NCBI RefSeq assembly: GCF_017876755.1
Contig: NZ_JAGIOO010000001.1
Coordinates: forward strand, 7,921,786-7,985,785
Source of the DNA: Crossiella equi
GTDB taxonomy: Bacteria; Actinomycetota; Actinomycetes; Mycobacteriales; Pseudonocardiaceae
DNA length: 64,000 bases
Direction: 5' to 3'
Shown here: one piece after another, positions 51,801 through 60,391 of the stretch
How positions within the stretch are numbered: position 1 is the first letter of the stretch
Layout of the letters: each line of letters starts with the position of its first letter
Made by a program: the position numbers and the translations under genes
The notes under the pieces: model-generated
What the model was told of the DNA's origin: nothing
Seen by the model: the letters and a program-made list of their open reading frames with translations, nothing else
The model's database searches: none

Positions 51801-52621
51801 CGCGGGTGATGACACTGGCCGACTCCGGCGTGGGGGTGGGCCCCCGGGCGGACGCGCACGACGAGCGCGTGGAGTACCGCTCGGTGGCCTGCTCGGGCGC
51901 GCGCACGAAGAACCTGCTGCCCACCAAGGCCGGGGTGACCGACGCCTGGGGCAACCCGGCGGAGACGGCCTACGGCGAGCTGTCGCAGCTGGACAGCGGG
52001 TGGGTCAACGAGGACACCACGCTGGTGACGCTGTCGGTGGGCGGCAACGACGCCCGGTTCATCGACGTCTTCCAGTTCTGCGCCTACAAGTCGCTGCTGC
52101 GCTGCACCGACCCCCGCTCGGTCATGGGCAACGACCCGGAGGCGCTGGTGACCTACGAGCCGAAGGTGCTCGCCAACCAGGTGCGCACCTCGGTGGAGAC
52201 GGTGCTCGCGCAGGTCGTGGACAAGGCACCGCTGGCGAACATCGTGCTCGTCGGCTACCCGGAGCTGTTGTCCAACAACGCCTCCTGCCTCAAGGGCCTG
52301 GACCAGGAGGAGGTCACCTGGCTCAACTCGATGGGCACCTTCCTCAACGGCCAGCTGAAGAAGGCCGCGGACAACACCGCCGCCAAGGGCGTGCGCATCC
52401 GGTTCGCCGACCCGGCCGCGGACTTCGCGGGCCAGGCGGTCTGCGGTGACCCGGCCCTGATCCACAGCGTCGTCCTGGACCTGACCCCGGGCGACAACCC
52501 CGCGCTGGAGGCGTGGCCGGGCTTCGGGGTCCTGTCCGCCCAGAGCTTCCACCCCACGATCGACGGCGCCGCGCGGTACGCGCGAGCCGTCACGCGCAGC
52601 CTGCGCGACCTCGGCATCTGA
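48860..52621 (+). CDS. Giant secreted protein: lytic-transglycosylase-like, Golvesin-like and SGNH hydrolase domains
   Basis: A 1253-aa exported protein. Signal peptide: AGAVVAAVLAALLAPVAAAA (cleavage about residue 32). Residues 40-350 look like a beta-propeller-type region. Residues 380-600 contain a lysozyme-like core with GQESN (candidate catalytic Glu near 439) and GYGVSQMTDG, as in soluble transglycosylases. Residues about 790-927 resemble the Golvesin/Xly carbohydrate-binding module. Residues 930-1253 are a complete SGNH esterase/lipase: GDSYASGEG, VGGNDARF and SFHPT with the catalytic His. ATG 48860 has GGGGAG upstream. It is paralogous over its first ~900 residues to the protein at 53477, which ends in a ricin-type lectin instead. 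It probably acts on cell walls or polysaccharide outside the cell. Confidence 0.85.
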   Translation: MRRPTSRTVAGAVVAAVLAALLAPVAAAAPKPASPPAEDRLWTTTGDQTGLHVLVAEAATGYAWRTAATLNRPGLDADQWIGNACATVSGRHLVVVYAPRTYTNKPELFDRGGYTAVVDLATGTTRHLPVRTSLAYFNPGCGHGESAVLTQGGDTDLGKTGLITLDAATGKLSPRVEVPGQLTSAVPTADGIVGADRDAVVRVAGDGVRTVLAASTGTPFGLTTDRAGGLVFLDRAQDQVRVRRAAGVRGKPAVSTLAQGRLGELGLAASANRTVAITGTATETRALPPSVVKLDVPVRAQPSTTGAAVVQEVAPPAGDGPVRVEGRSLATGKALTATLTPEAPAPAGGLSVRERPDDAGRYCAVPRNDPKTQVYQPKPKQVEWAADMAVKGHLMVQRPANWKGNGLPAYAPQDMFKPIMLKNHPDGRVPAQILLGILGQESNLWQATRLAYPGETGNPLIGNYYGTDIYNGTPADDWDIRWDKADCGYGVSQMTDGMRLAGHEKPGETSLPWEQQKAIATDYAANLAAGLRVLQKKWNELQEENVLLNNGDPAKLENWFLATWAYNSGYHKKGEAGSAGAYGLGWLNNPANPKYDPNRKDFGKNPKDFATPQKWPYPEKVLGFASYPPSGWEAPGTEVPFFRAGQWLVNEFRDTARPHPGTFCSNTANECWYGRNEFVPDYPGEPGTGKGDVRGEPAGPCAHTNGGKFDLKCWWHTSVTWKPNCARECGFEFIRYDWPQYAAEPEDGASFPPGCGDYGLPANALVIDDVGADVPKVSKPGCASRGGAGTFDLAFGSDSARIDLHQLGGGYGAHFWFSHTNKADPLGNRLKITGTWTLNRAVNGWARVYVHVPDHAAHTRQARYDIDLGNGGSRFRVLPQRVKANKWVSLGAFPFAGTPKVRLANQTADGKGVEDIAWDAVAVVPLPRKPDHVIAALGDSYASGEGASGPDGVDYYPETDVDGKDTNGWRAACHRSTKSWSRVMTLADSGVGVGPRADAHDERVEYRSVACSGARTKNLLPTKAGVTDAWGNPAETAYGELSQLDSGWVNEDTTLVTLSVGGNDARFIDVFQFCAYKSLLRCTDPRSVMGNDPEALVTYEPKVLANQVRTSVETVLAQVVDKAPLANIVLVGYPELLSNNASCLKGLDQEEVTWLNSMGTFLNGQLKKAADNTAAKGVRIRFADPAADFAGQAVCGDPALIHSVVLDLTPGDNPALEAWPGFGVLSAQSFHPTIDGAARYARAVTRSLRDLGI

Positions 52622-52632
52622 CTGGAGGAGAT

Positions 52633-53007
52633 GTGTTGGACACCAAGAGGATCGGTGCCGTGCTCGCGGCCACCGCGCTCACCCTCGGCACCCTGGCCAG
52701 CCCCGCGACCGCGGCGGCCAGCCGGGACTGCAAGAACATCGGCAACGGCGAGCTGTGCGTCGAGGTGGTCAAGTTCTACTCGGTGGCCAAGGTCAGCTAC
52801 CGCAAGACCGCGGGCGCACCGTACCGGGGCGAGCTCGTGCTGTGGGACTACGACGGCTGGCAGCGGGCGGGCAGCACGGCCACCTGGTACGTGGGCTCCT
52901 ACTTCTCCCAGGAGTTCCACACCGACTTCATGCACTCCTGCATCACCGCGGGCATCCACGAACCGCCCGCGGGCGACAACATCTGGGGCGGCCGGCTCTG
53001 CTTCTGA
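52633..53007 (+). CDS. Small secreted protein of unknown function
   Basis: A roughly 124-aa exported protein with signal peptide AVLAATALTLGTLASPATA and a mature part of about 95 aa with four Cys (DCKNIGNGELCVEV ... HSCITAG ... GGRLCF), probably two disulfides. I do not recognise the family. Start is GTG 52633 or TTG 52636; TTG has the better spacing to GGAGGAG. It lies 12 nt after the SGNH fusion gene and is probably part of a four-gene exoprotein operon. Confidence 0.7.
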   Translation: MLDTKRIGAVLAATALTLGTLASPATAAASRDCKNIGNGELCVEVVKFYSVAKVSYRKTAGAPYRGELVLWDYDGWQRAGSTATWYVGSYFSQEFHTDFMHSCITAGIHEPPAGDNIWGGRLCF

Positions 53008-53030
53008 GCGGCCGGGAAAGCGAGACAGTG

Positions 53031-53474
53031 ATGAACACCCTCACCAAGGCGGCGTTGTGCGCGGCGGGCCTGGCGGCCCTGCTGCCCGCGACGGCGGTGG
53101 CCGGGCCCCAGGGCACGGCCCAGACCTTCTACCACAACCAGCAGACCAGGCTGTACCTCGACGACAACCTCCAGGACGGGCTGCGGGCCTTCCCGTACAA
53201 CGGCGGGATCTACCAGCAGTGGATCGAGACCAAGTGGCAGGACAACACCTTCCAGTTCAAGAACCGCGCGACCGGGCGCTGCATCGAGGACACCCCGCAG
53301 TACGGGCCGATGGCCAAGCCCTGCAACCAGTCCCGGCGCCAGAGCTGGTACATCACCCGCTGGAAGGACCTCACGATGGAGTTCCGAAACCAGGAGACCG
53401 GGCGCTGCCTCGACAACTACAACGGCCTGCGCACCGGCACCTGTGACATGTCCACCACGCAGAGCTGGCTCTGA
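53031..53474 (+). CDS. Small secreted ricin-type lectin-like protein
   Basis: A 147-aa exported protein with signal peptide AALCAAGLAALLPATAVA. The mature part is a single beta-trefoil-like RICIN unit: RATGRCIEDTPQYGPM and QETGRCLDNYNGLRTGTC, each followed by QSWY/QSWL (the QxW motif). Such domains bind galactose-type or other glycans. ATG 53031 is 24 nt after the previous gene. The giant protein that follows ends with a similar lectin domain, so the two may bind the same surface. Confidence 0.82.
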   Translation: MNTLTKAALCAAGLAALLPATAVAGPQGTAQTFYHNQQTRLYLDDNLQDGLRAFPYNGGIYQQWIETKWQDNTFQFKNRATGRCIEDTPQYGPMAKPCNQSRRQSWYITRWKDLTMEFRNQETGRCLDNYNGLRTGTCDMSTTQSWL

Positions 53475-53476
53475 GC

Positions 53477-56400
53477 ATGCGCACCCCGAGGAGAGCGGCG
53501 CCGAGGACATCGGCGCCCAGGAGAACAGCGCTGTGCGTGCTGGCCGCGGCGGCCCTGCTGCCCGCCGCGGTCCCGGCCGCCCAGGCCGCGCCGCCGAGGC
53601 CCGCACCGGTGGACCAGGCCGCGATCGACCCCGGCAAGCGCGAGGAGCTGCTGGGCAAGGGCTGGCAGGCCTCCGGCGACCGCCTGTGGACCACCAGTGG
53701 TGACAGCACCGGCCTGCACCTGCTGGTCGCCGAGGCCAGGACGGGTTACGCGTGGCGCACCGCCGCCACGCTCAACCAGCCGGGCGTCGAGGCCGACCAG
53801 TGGATCGGCAACGTCTGCCTGACGGGTTCGGGCAGGCGCGCGGTGGTGGTCTACGCCCCGCGCACTTACACCAACGACGAGCAGCTGACCAGCCGCGGCG
53901 GGTTCACCGCGGTGGTCGACCTGGACGGCGGCGCGGTCACCCGGCTGCCCGTGCGCACCTCGCTGGCCTACTTCAACCCGGGCTGCGGCGCGGGCGAGAC
54001 CGCCGCGCTGACCCAGGAGGGGCACGAGGACCTCGGCCGGACCGGCGTGCTGACCGTGGACGCGGCCAGCGGCAAGCTCAGCCCGCGCACCGAGCTCGAC
54101 AACCAGGTGACCTCGGCGACCCCGCTGGACGGCGGGTTCGTCGTCGCCGACCGGGTGGGCCTGCTCAAGGTCGGCGCGGACGGCAGGAAGAAGCGCCTGG
54201 TCGCCGACTCCGGCGGCGTGCCCTCGCACGTGGCCGCCGACGCCGGTGGCGGGGTGGTCTTCCTGGACCGGGACAACGGCACCGCCCGGGTCCGGCGCGT
54301 GCTGCCCGGCTCGGCACCGGTCACGCTCGCCACCGGCCAGCCCGGCGAGCTCGGCCTCACCCACAGCGGCGGCCGCGCGTTCGTCACCGGCCGTCCGGCG
54401 ACGGTGGCGGCCCTGCCCGCCACCGTGACCCGCCTGGACGCACCGGCCGACGCGCTCGTCTCCACGAAGGGCGCCACGGCGGTGACCGGGGTGGAGCTGG
54501 TGCGCGGTGACCGCGACCCGCGTGGTGCGCTGCCGGTGCGCATCCAGGGCCGCAGCCTGCGCACCGGCAAGGCACTGGACTTCACCGTGGACCCGGGCGC
54601 CACGCTCACCCCGCGCTGGGACGAGCGCACCGACGACCCGGACCGGGTGTGCTCGGTGCCGCGCAACGACGTCGCGCTGCAGGTCTACCAGCCCAAGCCG
54701 AAGCAGGTGGAGTGGGCGGCCGACCAGGCGGTCAAGGGCGCACTGGACGTGCGGCGGATGGACAACTGGCGGGGCAACGGCATCAACGGCTACGCGGTCA
54801 AGGACTTCTTCCCCAAGCCGAAGCTGAGCACCGGGGGCGAGGTGCCCGCGCAGATCCTGCTCGGGGTCCTCGGCCAGGAGTCGAACCTGTGGCAGGCCAG
54901 CAAGTACACCCTGCCCGGTGAGCTGGGCAACCCGCTGATCGGCAACTACTACGGCGCCGACGTCTACAACGCCGATCCCGGGGACGACTGGACCATCCGG
55001 TGGGACAAGGCCGACTGCGGCTACGGCGTCTCGCAGATGACCGACGGCATGCGCCTGCCCGGCAAACCCAAGCCGGACAAGCCGAACGACAAGCCGAAGT
55101 CCCGCCCGGTGCAGGTGGCGATCGCCACGGACTACGCCGCGAACGTGGCCGCCGGTCTGGAGCTGCTCGGTACCAAGTGGAACGAGCTGCAGGCGCAGGG
55201 GATGACGTTGAACAACAACGACCCCGCCCGCATCGAGAACTGGTTCTACACGGTGTGGGCCTACAACTCCGGCTTCCACCCGCGAGGGGAGGCCGGCGCC
55301 AACGGCGCGTGGGGGCTCGGCTGGCTGAACAACCCGGTCAACCCGCGCTACCCGGCGGGCCGCCCGAACTTCGGGGCCAACCCGAAGGACTACGCCAAAC
55401 CGCAGCAGTGGCCCTACCCGGAGAAGGTGCTCGGCTTCGCCGCCAACCCGCCCGCGGGCTTCGAGGCGCCCGGGGTCGAGGTGCCGTTCTTCCGCGCGGC
55501 CTGGTGGAACGGCGCCGAGGGTGATGAGAACACCCCGGGCACGGCGAAGTACAACCGCCGGACCGCCCGTCCTGAGGCGAAGTGGTTCTGCGAGATGTCC
55601 GAGGACTGCCACCTGGGCCAGGCGTGGAAGCCGACCGCGCCGGAGGTGGCCGACGAACCGGCCGGGCCGTGCGCGCACGTCAACGCGGCCGGGCAGTACG
55701 ACCTCAAGTGCTGGGTGCACCACCCGGTGACCTGGAAGGCCGACTGCGCCCGGGACTGCGGTCGCGAGTTCATCCGCTACGACCCGGGCTTCGCCGAACC
55801 GGAGGACGGCACCAGCCACGCGCCGCGGTGTGACATGGCCGGGGTGCTCCGGGAGGCGCACGTCATCGACAACCGGCCCGACGACGAGGCGCCGCGCCGC
55901 GACCGCACCTGCAAGGACGGCATCCGCCGCAACGCGGGCACGTTCAACCTGACCTTCGGCCGCAACGCCCTGGGGCAGGAGTCCGGCAAGATCGACCTGC
56001 ACCAGCTGGGCAGCGGGTTCGGCGGCCACCACTGGATGAGCCACAACCGGATCCCCAACGCCGACGAGCGGCCGGGGGAGGTCAAGGGCACCTGGGCGTT
56101 CGAGCCGGTGATCGACGGACTGGCCAGGGTGCTGGTGTTCCTGCCCGCGCACCTGGACTCCGGCCGCACCAAGGTCGGCTTCGGCTACTACACGGTGGAG
56201 ACCGCGAACGGGCCGGTGCGGGTGCGGCTCAACCTGCGCGGCTCGGGGGACCGGTGGGTCTCGCTCGGCGAGTTCTCCTTCTTCGGCAAGCCGAAGGTGC
56301 ACCTGACGACGATGTCGGAGGGCGCGGAGTACGCCGGTACCGAGGTCGCCTTCGACGCGGTCGCCGTCCAGCCGCTCATCGGGGAGACCGGCTCGCCGTA

Positions 56401-56848
56401 CCGGGCGCAGATCCGGCACATCGCCAACTGGTGCCTGGTGCCCGAGCGCATGGACGCCACCGTGCACGGCCTGACCGAGGTGCGCACCTGCACCCCGTGG
56501 ATGGCCAACACCTGGGTGTTCAAGCAGGTCGAGGGCGGCGGACCCGGTGCCCTGCCGGTGTACCAGATCATCGACCGCGGCAGCGGCGAGTGCCTGGAGG
56601 CGCAGAACGGCAGCACCGCGGTCGGTGCCTCCGCCCGGATCTGGGCCTGCGGCCCCGGGAACAACTTCCAGCTGTGGACCGGGGTGACGGTCGGCAACGG
56701 GCAACCGGCGCAGGCGATCAGGAACAAGGAGACCGGGATGTGCCTGCACACCGAGCCCAAGGGCGAGACCGGGCTCTGGGTCGTGCAGAAGCCCTGTGAC
56801 GGCCCGGAGGTCGGGGACAGCAAGCTGTGGGTGCTCGACATGAGGTGA
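53477..56848 (+). CDS. Giant secreted protein: lytic-transglycosylase-like domain plus ricin-type lectin
   Basis: A 1123-aa exported protein, paralogue of the one at 48860. Signal peptide ALCVLAAAALLPAAVPAAQA. The beta-propeller-type N-terminal region, the lysozyme-like core (VLGQESN, Glu near residue 466; GYGVSQMTDG), the conserved LGFAANPPAGFEAPG block, a Cys-containing EPAGPCAH segment and a Golvesin-like module all occur in the same order as in the paralogue. The C-terminal 150 residues (from about 972) are a ricin-type lectin (GSGECLEAQNGSTAV, NKETGMCLHTEP) in place of the SGNH esterase. It starts 2 nt after the lectin gene and overlaps the subtilase gene by 4 nt, so one operon is likely. 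Confidence 0.83.
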   Translation: MRTPRRAAPRTSAPRRTALCVLAAAALLPAAVPAAQAAPPRPAPVDQAAIDPGKREELLGKGWQASGDRLWTTSGDSTGLHLLVAEARTGYAWRTAATLNQPGVEADQWIGNVCLTGSGRRAVVVYAPRTYTNDEQLTSRGGFTAVVDLDGGAVTRLPVRTSLAYFNPGCGAGETAALTQEGHEDLGRTGVLTVDAASGKLSPRTELDNQVTSATPLDGGFVVADRVGLLKVGADGRKKRLVADSGGVPSHVAADAGGGVVFLDRDNGTARVRRVLPGSAPVTLATGQPGELGLTHSGGRAFVTGRPATVAALPATVTRLDAPADALVSTKGATAVTGVELVRGDRDPRGALPVRIQGRSLRTGKALDFTVDPGATLTPRWDERTDDPDRVCSVPRNDVALQVYQPKPKQVEWAADQAVKGALDVRRMDNWRGNGINGYAVKDFFPKPKLSTGGEVPAQILLGVLGQESNLWQASKYTLPGELGNPLIGNYYGADVYNADPGDDWTIRWDKADCGYGVSQMTDGMRLPGKPKPDKPNDKPKSRPVQVAIATDYAANVAAGLELLGTKWNELQAQGMTLNNNDPARIENWFYTVWAYNSGFHPRGEAGANGAWGLGWLNNPVNPRYPAGRPNFGANPKDYAKPQQWPYPEKVLGFAANPPAGFEAPGVEVPFFRAAWWNGAEGDENTPGTAKYNRRTARPEAKWFCEMSEDCHLGQAWKPTAPEVADEPAGPCAHVNAAGQYDLKCWVHHPVTWKADCARDCGREFIRYDPGFAEPEDGTSHAPRCDMAGVLREAHVIDNRPDDEAPRRDRTCKDGIRRNAGTFNLTFGRNALGQESGKIDLHQLGSGFGGHHWMSHNRIPNADERPGEVKGTWAFEPVIDGLARVLVFLPAHLDSGRTKVGFGYYTVETANGPVRVRLNLRGSGDRWVSLGEFSFFGKPKVHLTTMSEGAEYAGTEVAFDAVAVQPLIGETGSPYRAQIRHIANWCLVPERMDATVHGLTEVRTCTPWMANTWVFKQVEGGGPGALPVYQIIDRGSGECLEAQNGSTAVGASARIWACGPGNNFQLWTGVTVGNGQPAQAIRNKETGMCLHTEPKGETGLWVVQKPCDGPEVGDSKLWVLDMR

Positions 56849-57765
56849 CGGCGGGCGCGCTGGCGCTGCTGCTGGCGGGGTGGCCGGGGTTCGCCTCGGC
56901 CGCCCCGGCCAGTCCGTGGCGCGAGCAGCTCGCCGTCGCACAGGCCCACGAGCTGTCCCGGGGCGAGGGCGTGGTGGTCGGCCTGGTGGACACCGCCGTC
57001 GACCCGGCCGACCCGGCGCTGGCCGGGGTGCTGCTGCCCGCCGCCGGTTTCCCGGACCGGCCCGGCGCACCGGACGGGCACGGCACCACGATGGCGCGGT
57101 TCGTGCACGCGGTGGCCCCGGCCGCCCGGATCCGGCCCGCCCACCTGGCCGGGGGCCCGGCCCAGGCCAACGCCGCCCTGCGCTGGCTGGTGGACCAGGG
57201 CGCCCGGGTGGTCAACATCTCGCTGGGCGGCAGCCCGGGCAGCACCGCCTTCGACGAGGGCCTCCGGTACGCGCTGGCGCACGACGTGCTGGTGGTCGCC
57301 TCGGCTGGCAACGCCGGTACCGATGCCGCGGTGCCCAGCCCGGCCGACCGGCCCGGGGTGCTCGCGGTGTCCCCTGTGGACGGTGCGGGGGTGTTCCGGG
57401 ACGAGGTCGGCGTGCGGGGGCCGCGGGTGTTCCTGGCCGCGCCGGGGGTGTCGGTCGCGGCGGGCACCGAGCCGCCCCGGTCCGGGACCAGCCAGGCCGC
57501 CGCGATCGTCTCCGGGGTCGCCGCCCTGGTGCGCGCCCGCCACCCCTCCCTGAGCGGCCCCGAGGTGGCCGGGCTGCTGGCCCGCACCGCCCGGGACGCG
57601 GGCCCGCCCGGCCGGGACGACCGGTACGGGCACGGCATCGTCGACCCGGTGGCCGCCCTGGCCGCACCGGCCGAGCGGGCGCCGTCCTGGTGGTGGCTCG
57701 CGTTTGCACCGCTGGTCCTGCTCGGCGCGCTGGCCCGGTTCAGGCCCGGACGAGTCCGCGGATGA
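56845..57765 (+). CDS. Subtilase (S8) with C-terminal membrane anchor, mycosin-like
   Basis: A 306-aa exported serine protease. After a signal sequence, the catalytic triad is complete: Asp in VVGLVDTAVD, His in DGHGTTMA, Ser in SGTSQAAAIVSG. A single hydrophobic helix (WWWLAFAPLVLLGALA) and a basic tail close the protein, anchoring it on the outer face of the membrane as in mycosins. No type VII secretion gene is near, so the mycosin likeness may be only architectural. GTG 56845 overlaps the preceding stop (GTGA). It could process the exoproteins of the same operon. The 3' end overlaps the convergent decarboxylase gene by 26 nt. Confidence 0.88.
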   Translation: MTAGALALLLAGWPGFASAAPASPWREQLAVAQAHELSRGEGVVVGLVDTAVDPADPALAGVLLPAAGFPDRPGAPDGHGTTMARFVHAVAPAARIRPAHLAGGPAQANAALRWLVDQGARVVNISLGGSPGSTAFDEGLRYALAHDVLVVASAGNAGTDAAVPSPADRPGVLAVSPVDGAGVFRDEVGVRGPRVFLAAPGVSVAAGTEPPRSGTSQAAAIVSGVAALVRARHPSLSGPEVAGLLARTARDAGPPGRDDRYGHGIVDPVAALAAPAERAPSWWWLAFAPLVLLGALARFRPGRVRG

Positions 57766-59104
57766 GGTCCAGGGCCTCGGTCACGCGGGCCCGGTCGGTG
57801 CGGTGGCTGAGCACGCACAGGCGCAGCAGGTACCGGCCGTCCACCCGGGTGCTGGACAGGAACACCCGCCCGGTGGCGTTGAGCCGCTCCAGGAAGCGGC
57901 GGTTGGCCTCGTCGCCGGCCTCGCGCAGCGCGAAGACGTTCACGGTCAGGTCCGGGGCCAGGGGGACGTCCAGCTCCGGCATCGCTGACAGCTCGCGGTG
58001 CACCAGCCGGGCCAGGTCCAGGCGTTCGGCCAGGGCGGTGCGGAAGGCCGCCAGGCCGTGCAGGTGCAGGGGCAGCCACAGGCGCAGGCCCCGGAACTCG
58101 CGGGTCAGTTCCGGGCCCAGGTCGCTGTAGTCCGGCGGCCACGGGTTGCGGTCCAGGTCCTGGAGGTAGCTCGCGTCCGCGGTGTGTGCCGCCCGCAGCG
58201 TCGACTCCTCCCGGACCAGCAGGACGCCGGTGCCGTAGGCCAGGAACATCGACTTGTGCGGGTCGATGGTGATCGAGTCGGCCGCCTCGATCCCCCGCAG
58301 CTTGGCCCGACCCTCCTCGGTGAGTTGGAAACCGCCGCCGTAGGCCGCGTCCACGTGCAGCCACAGGCCGTGGCGGCGGGCGAGCCCGGCCAGCTCCGGC
58401 AGCGGGTCGATCGTGCCGGTGCTCGTGCTGCCGCCCGTGGCGGTCAGCAGGAACGGGCGGTGCCCGGCGGCCAGGTCCGCGCGGACCATCTCCTCGGCGG
58501 CGGTGGCGTCCATGCGGTGGTCGGGGGTCACCGGGACCACGCGCACCTGGTCCGGGCGCAGGCCCGCGAGCAGGGCGGCCTTGGCCACGCTCAAGTGGGT
58601 GTGCTCGGTGACGTAGAGCGTGCCGCGCGCGTGGTCCTGGCCCAGGCGGTCCTGGCGGGCCGCGACCACCGCGGCGAAGGTGGCCAGCGATCCGCCCGTG
58701 GTGACCAGGCCGTTCGCCCCCTCCGGCAGGCCGAACTCCGCGCACAGCCAGCGCAGCACGCTGTCCTCCATGGCCACCAGTGCCGGGGCGGTCGCGGCCA
58801 CGCCGGTGTAGCGGTTCACCAGCAGGGACAGGAACTCCGCCAGCGCGGAGGAGACCAGGCCGCCCGCCGGGAAGTACGCCAGGTAGCCCGGACCGGCGGT
58901 GTCCACCGCGTTGGCCGCCGCCTCGCCGAAGGCCGCCACCAGGTCCGGGAAGGAGCCCGGGGTCTCGGCGGGCGGGTCGAAGGGTTTCGGCTCGCTCAGC
59001 CGGGAGGCCGGGGCCTGCGGCAGGGTGTGCAGGAAGTCGGCGGCGAACTCGGTCGCCGTGGTCATCATCGCGGCCAGCTCCGCGCGGCTCGGGTCCCAGG
59101 ACAT
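57740..59104 (-). CDS. PLP-dependent group II decarboxylase
   Basis: A 454-aa fold-type I PLP enzyme of the aromatic-L-amino-acid/glutamate decarboxylase group. LHVDAAYGGGF (cofactor-binding Asp and stacking Ala/Tyr region) and the Schiff-base Lys in TIDPHKSMFLAYG are intact, as is the N-terminal PGYLAYFPAGG substrate loop. Substrate unknown; actinomycete relatives use tryptophan, tyrosine or DOPA. ATG 59104 (MSWDPSR) is preferred to 59113. The AraC gene lies upstream on the same strand, 43 nt away, and may regulate it or share its transcript. Confidence 0.92.
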   Translation of the reverse strand: MSWDPSRAELAAMMTTATEFAADFLHTLPQAPASRLSEPKPFDPPAETPGSFPDLVAAFGEAAANAVDTAGPGYLAYFPAGGLVSSALAEFLSLLVNRYTGVAATAPALVAMEDSVLRWLCAEFGLPEGANGLVTTGGSLATFAAVVAARQDRLGQDHARGTLYVTEHTHLSVAKAALLAGLRPDQVRVVPVTPDHRMDATAAEEMVRADLAAGHRPFLLTATGGSTSTGTIDPLPELAGLARRHGLWLHVDAAYGGGFQLTEEGRAKLRGIEAADSITIDPHKSMFLAYGTGVLLVREESTLRAAHTADASYLQDLDRNPWPPDYSDLGPELTREFRGLRLWLPLHLHGLAAFRTALAERLDLARLVHRELSAMPELDVPLAPDLTVNVFALREAGDEANRRFLERLNATGRVFLSSTRVDGRYLLRLCVLSHRTDRARVTEALDLIRGLVRA

Positions 59105-59146
59105 GCCAGGCACGGTAGGAACCGGCCGGGCCCGCGGTCTTGTACG

Positions 59147-59968
59147 TTATTGCGCCCGGCCGCGCAGGTACCCGCCGGGCGGCACGCCCACGATGCGCCG
59201 GAAGTGCCGGGACAGGTGCGCCTGGTCGACGAAGCCGAGCTCCGCCGCCGCCCCCGCCGGGCTGGTGCCCGCCGCCAGCAGGCCCCGCGCCACCCGCACC
59301 CGCTCCTGGTTGAGCCAGGCGTGCGGCGGCAGGCCGTAGCGGCGGCGGAACCCGCGCAGCAGCGTGAACCGGCCCAGCCCCACCGCGGCGGCCAGCTCGT
59401 CCAGGCTGGGCGGGGCGGCCATCCGGTCCAGCAGCAGCCGCCGCGCCCGCTCCACCCCGCGCATCCCCGCAGCCGGTGCGGGCAGCTCGCGGGCACCGGT
59501 GCCGCGGTCCAGCCAGAACAGCCGGATCGCCTGGTACAGCAACGACTGCGAGCTCAGCGCGAGGTCGTGTTCGGCCGCCCGGTGCGCGGCCAGGATCGCC
59601 GCCGAGACCTCCGGGCGGTAGGTGGCCTCGCTGAGGAAGGCGGGGGTACCGGCCGGGCCGCCCAGCTCGCGCACCACCGCCGAGATCAGCTCCACCGACG
59701 GGTAGAGCACGCGGTAGTTCCAGCCGGTCTCGTCCACCGCCTGCCCGGAGTGCACCTCACCCGGGTGCAGCGCCACGCTGCCCCCGACGCCGATCACCTC
59801 GCTGCCCGCGCCGCCGTGCAGCACCTCGGCGCCGCGTTCCACCACACCGATCGCGTAGGTGTCGTGGCTGTGCCGGGTGAAGACGTGCCTGCGGTACCGG
59901 GCCGCCAGCAGGTCCAGCCCGGGCACGTTCGGGTGCCGCCAGTACCAGGCGGGTTCGGCCGCCGCCAC
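59147..59968 (-). CDS. AraC-family transcriptional regulator with cupin sensor domain
   Basis: A 273-aa regulator. The N-terminal cupin-like AraC_binding domain (RHSHDTYAIGVVERG ... ALHPGEVHSG) would sense a small molecule. The C-terminal double HTH runs from about residue 170 to 270 (SLDELAAAVGLGRFTLLRGF and AAELGFVDQAHLSRHFRRI, cited in part). GTG start at 59968. It is the gene upstream of the decarboxylase in the same direction, so control of amine formation is plausible. Confidence 0.92.
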   Translation of the reverse strand: MAAAEPAWYWRHPNVPGLDLLAARYRRHVFTRHSHDTYAIGVVERGAEVLHGGAGSEVIGVGGSVALHPGEVHSGQAVDETGWNYRVLYPSVELISAVVRELGGPAGTPAFLSEATYRPEVSAAILAAHRAAEHDLALSSQSLLYQAIRLFWLDRGTGARELPAPAAGMRGVERARRLLLDRMAAPPSLDELAAAVGLGRFTLLRGFRRRYGLPPHAWLNQERVRVARGLLAAGTSPAGAAAELGFVDQAHLSRHFRRIVGVPPGGYLRGRAQ

Positions 59969-60113
59969 GGGCTCAGCCGCGCCCGGTGCCCGACCCGGCC
60001 CCGGTGACCACCGACACCGCGTTGTCCATGTTGTCCATGAAGGTCATTGTTGGCCAGCGACCCCGGTCTGTCTGCCCGGGTATGGTCGGAGGCATGATCA
60101 CGGGAGCGGCCAC

Positions 60114-60386
60114 ATGAACATCACCAACATCTTCAGCGCACTGCTCGTCGGTCTGTTCATCGGCGCCCTCGCCCGTTTCATCGTGCCCGGACGGCAGAAG
60201 ATCCCCATCTACCTGACCATCCTGATCGGCATCGCCTCGGCGCTGGTCGGCACGCTGGTGGCCAACGCGCTCAACGTCGGCGACACCGAGGGCTTCGACT
60301 GGATCGAGTTCTTCATCCAGCTCGGCCTGGCCGCGGTGGTCGTCACGCTCGCCGCCCGCGCCTGGCGGCCACGGCGCCGGGAGTGA
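60114..60386 (+). CDS. GlsB/YeaQ/YmgE-family small membrane protein
   Basis: A 90-aa protein with three hydrophobic helices (IFSALLVGLFIGALARFIVPG; IYLTILIGIASALVGTLVAN; FIQLGLAAVVVTLAARAW, cited near the 20-residue limit) and a basic tail. The G-ALAR-IVPG start is characteristic of the transglycosylase-associated GlsB family, linked to stress but of unknown activity. ATG 60114 follows GGGAG. It is followed by a strong hairpin terminator. Confidence 0.88.
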   Translation: MNITNIFSALLVGLFIGALARFIVPGRQKIPIYLTILIGIASALVGTLVANALNVGDTEGFDWIEFFIQLGLAAVVVTLAARAWRPRRRE

Positions 60387-60391
60387 CCTGG

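Noticed and set aside
56845-57765. A type VII secretion locus, because of the mycosin-like subtilase
   Set aside because: No EccB, EccC, EccD, WXG100 or PE/PPE-like gene is present within the window.
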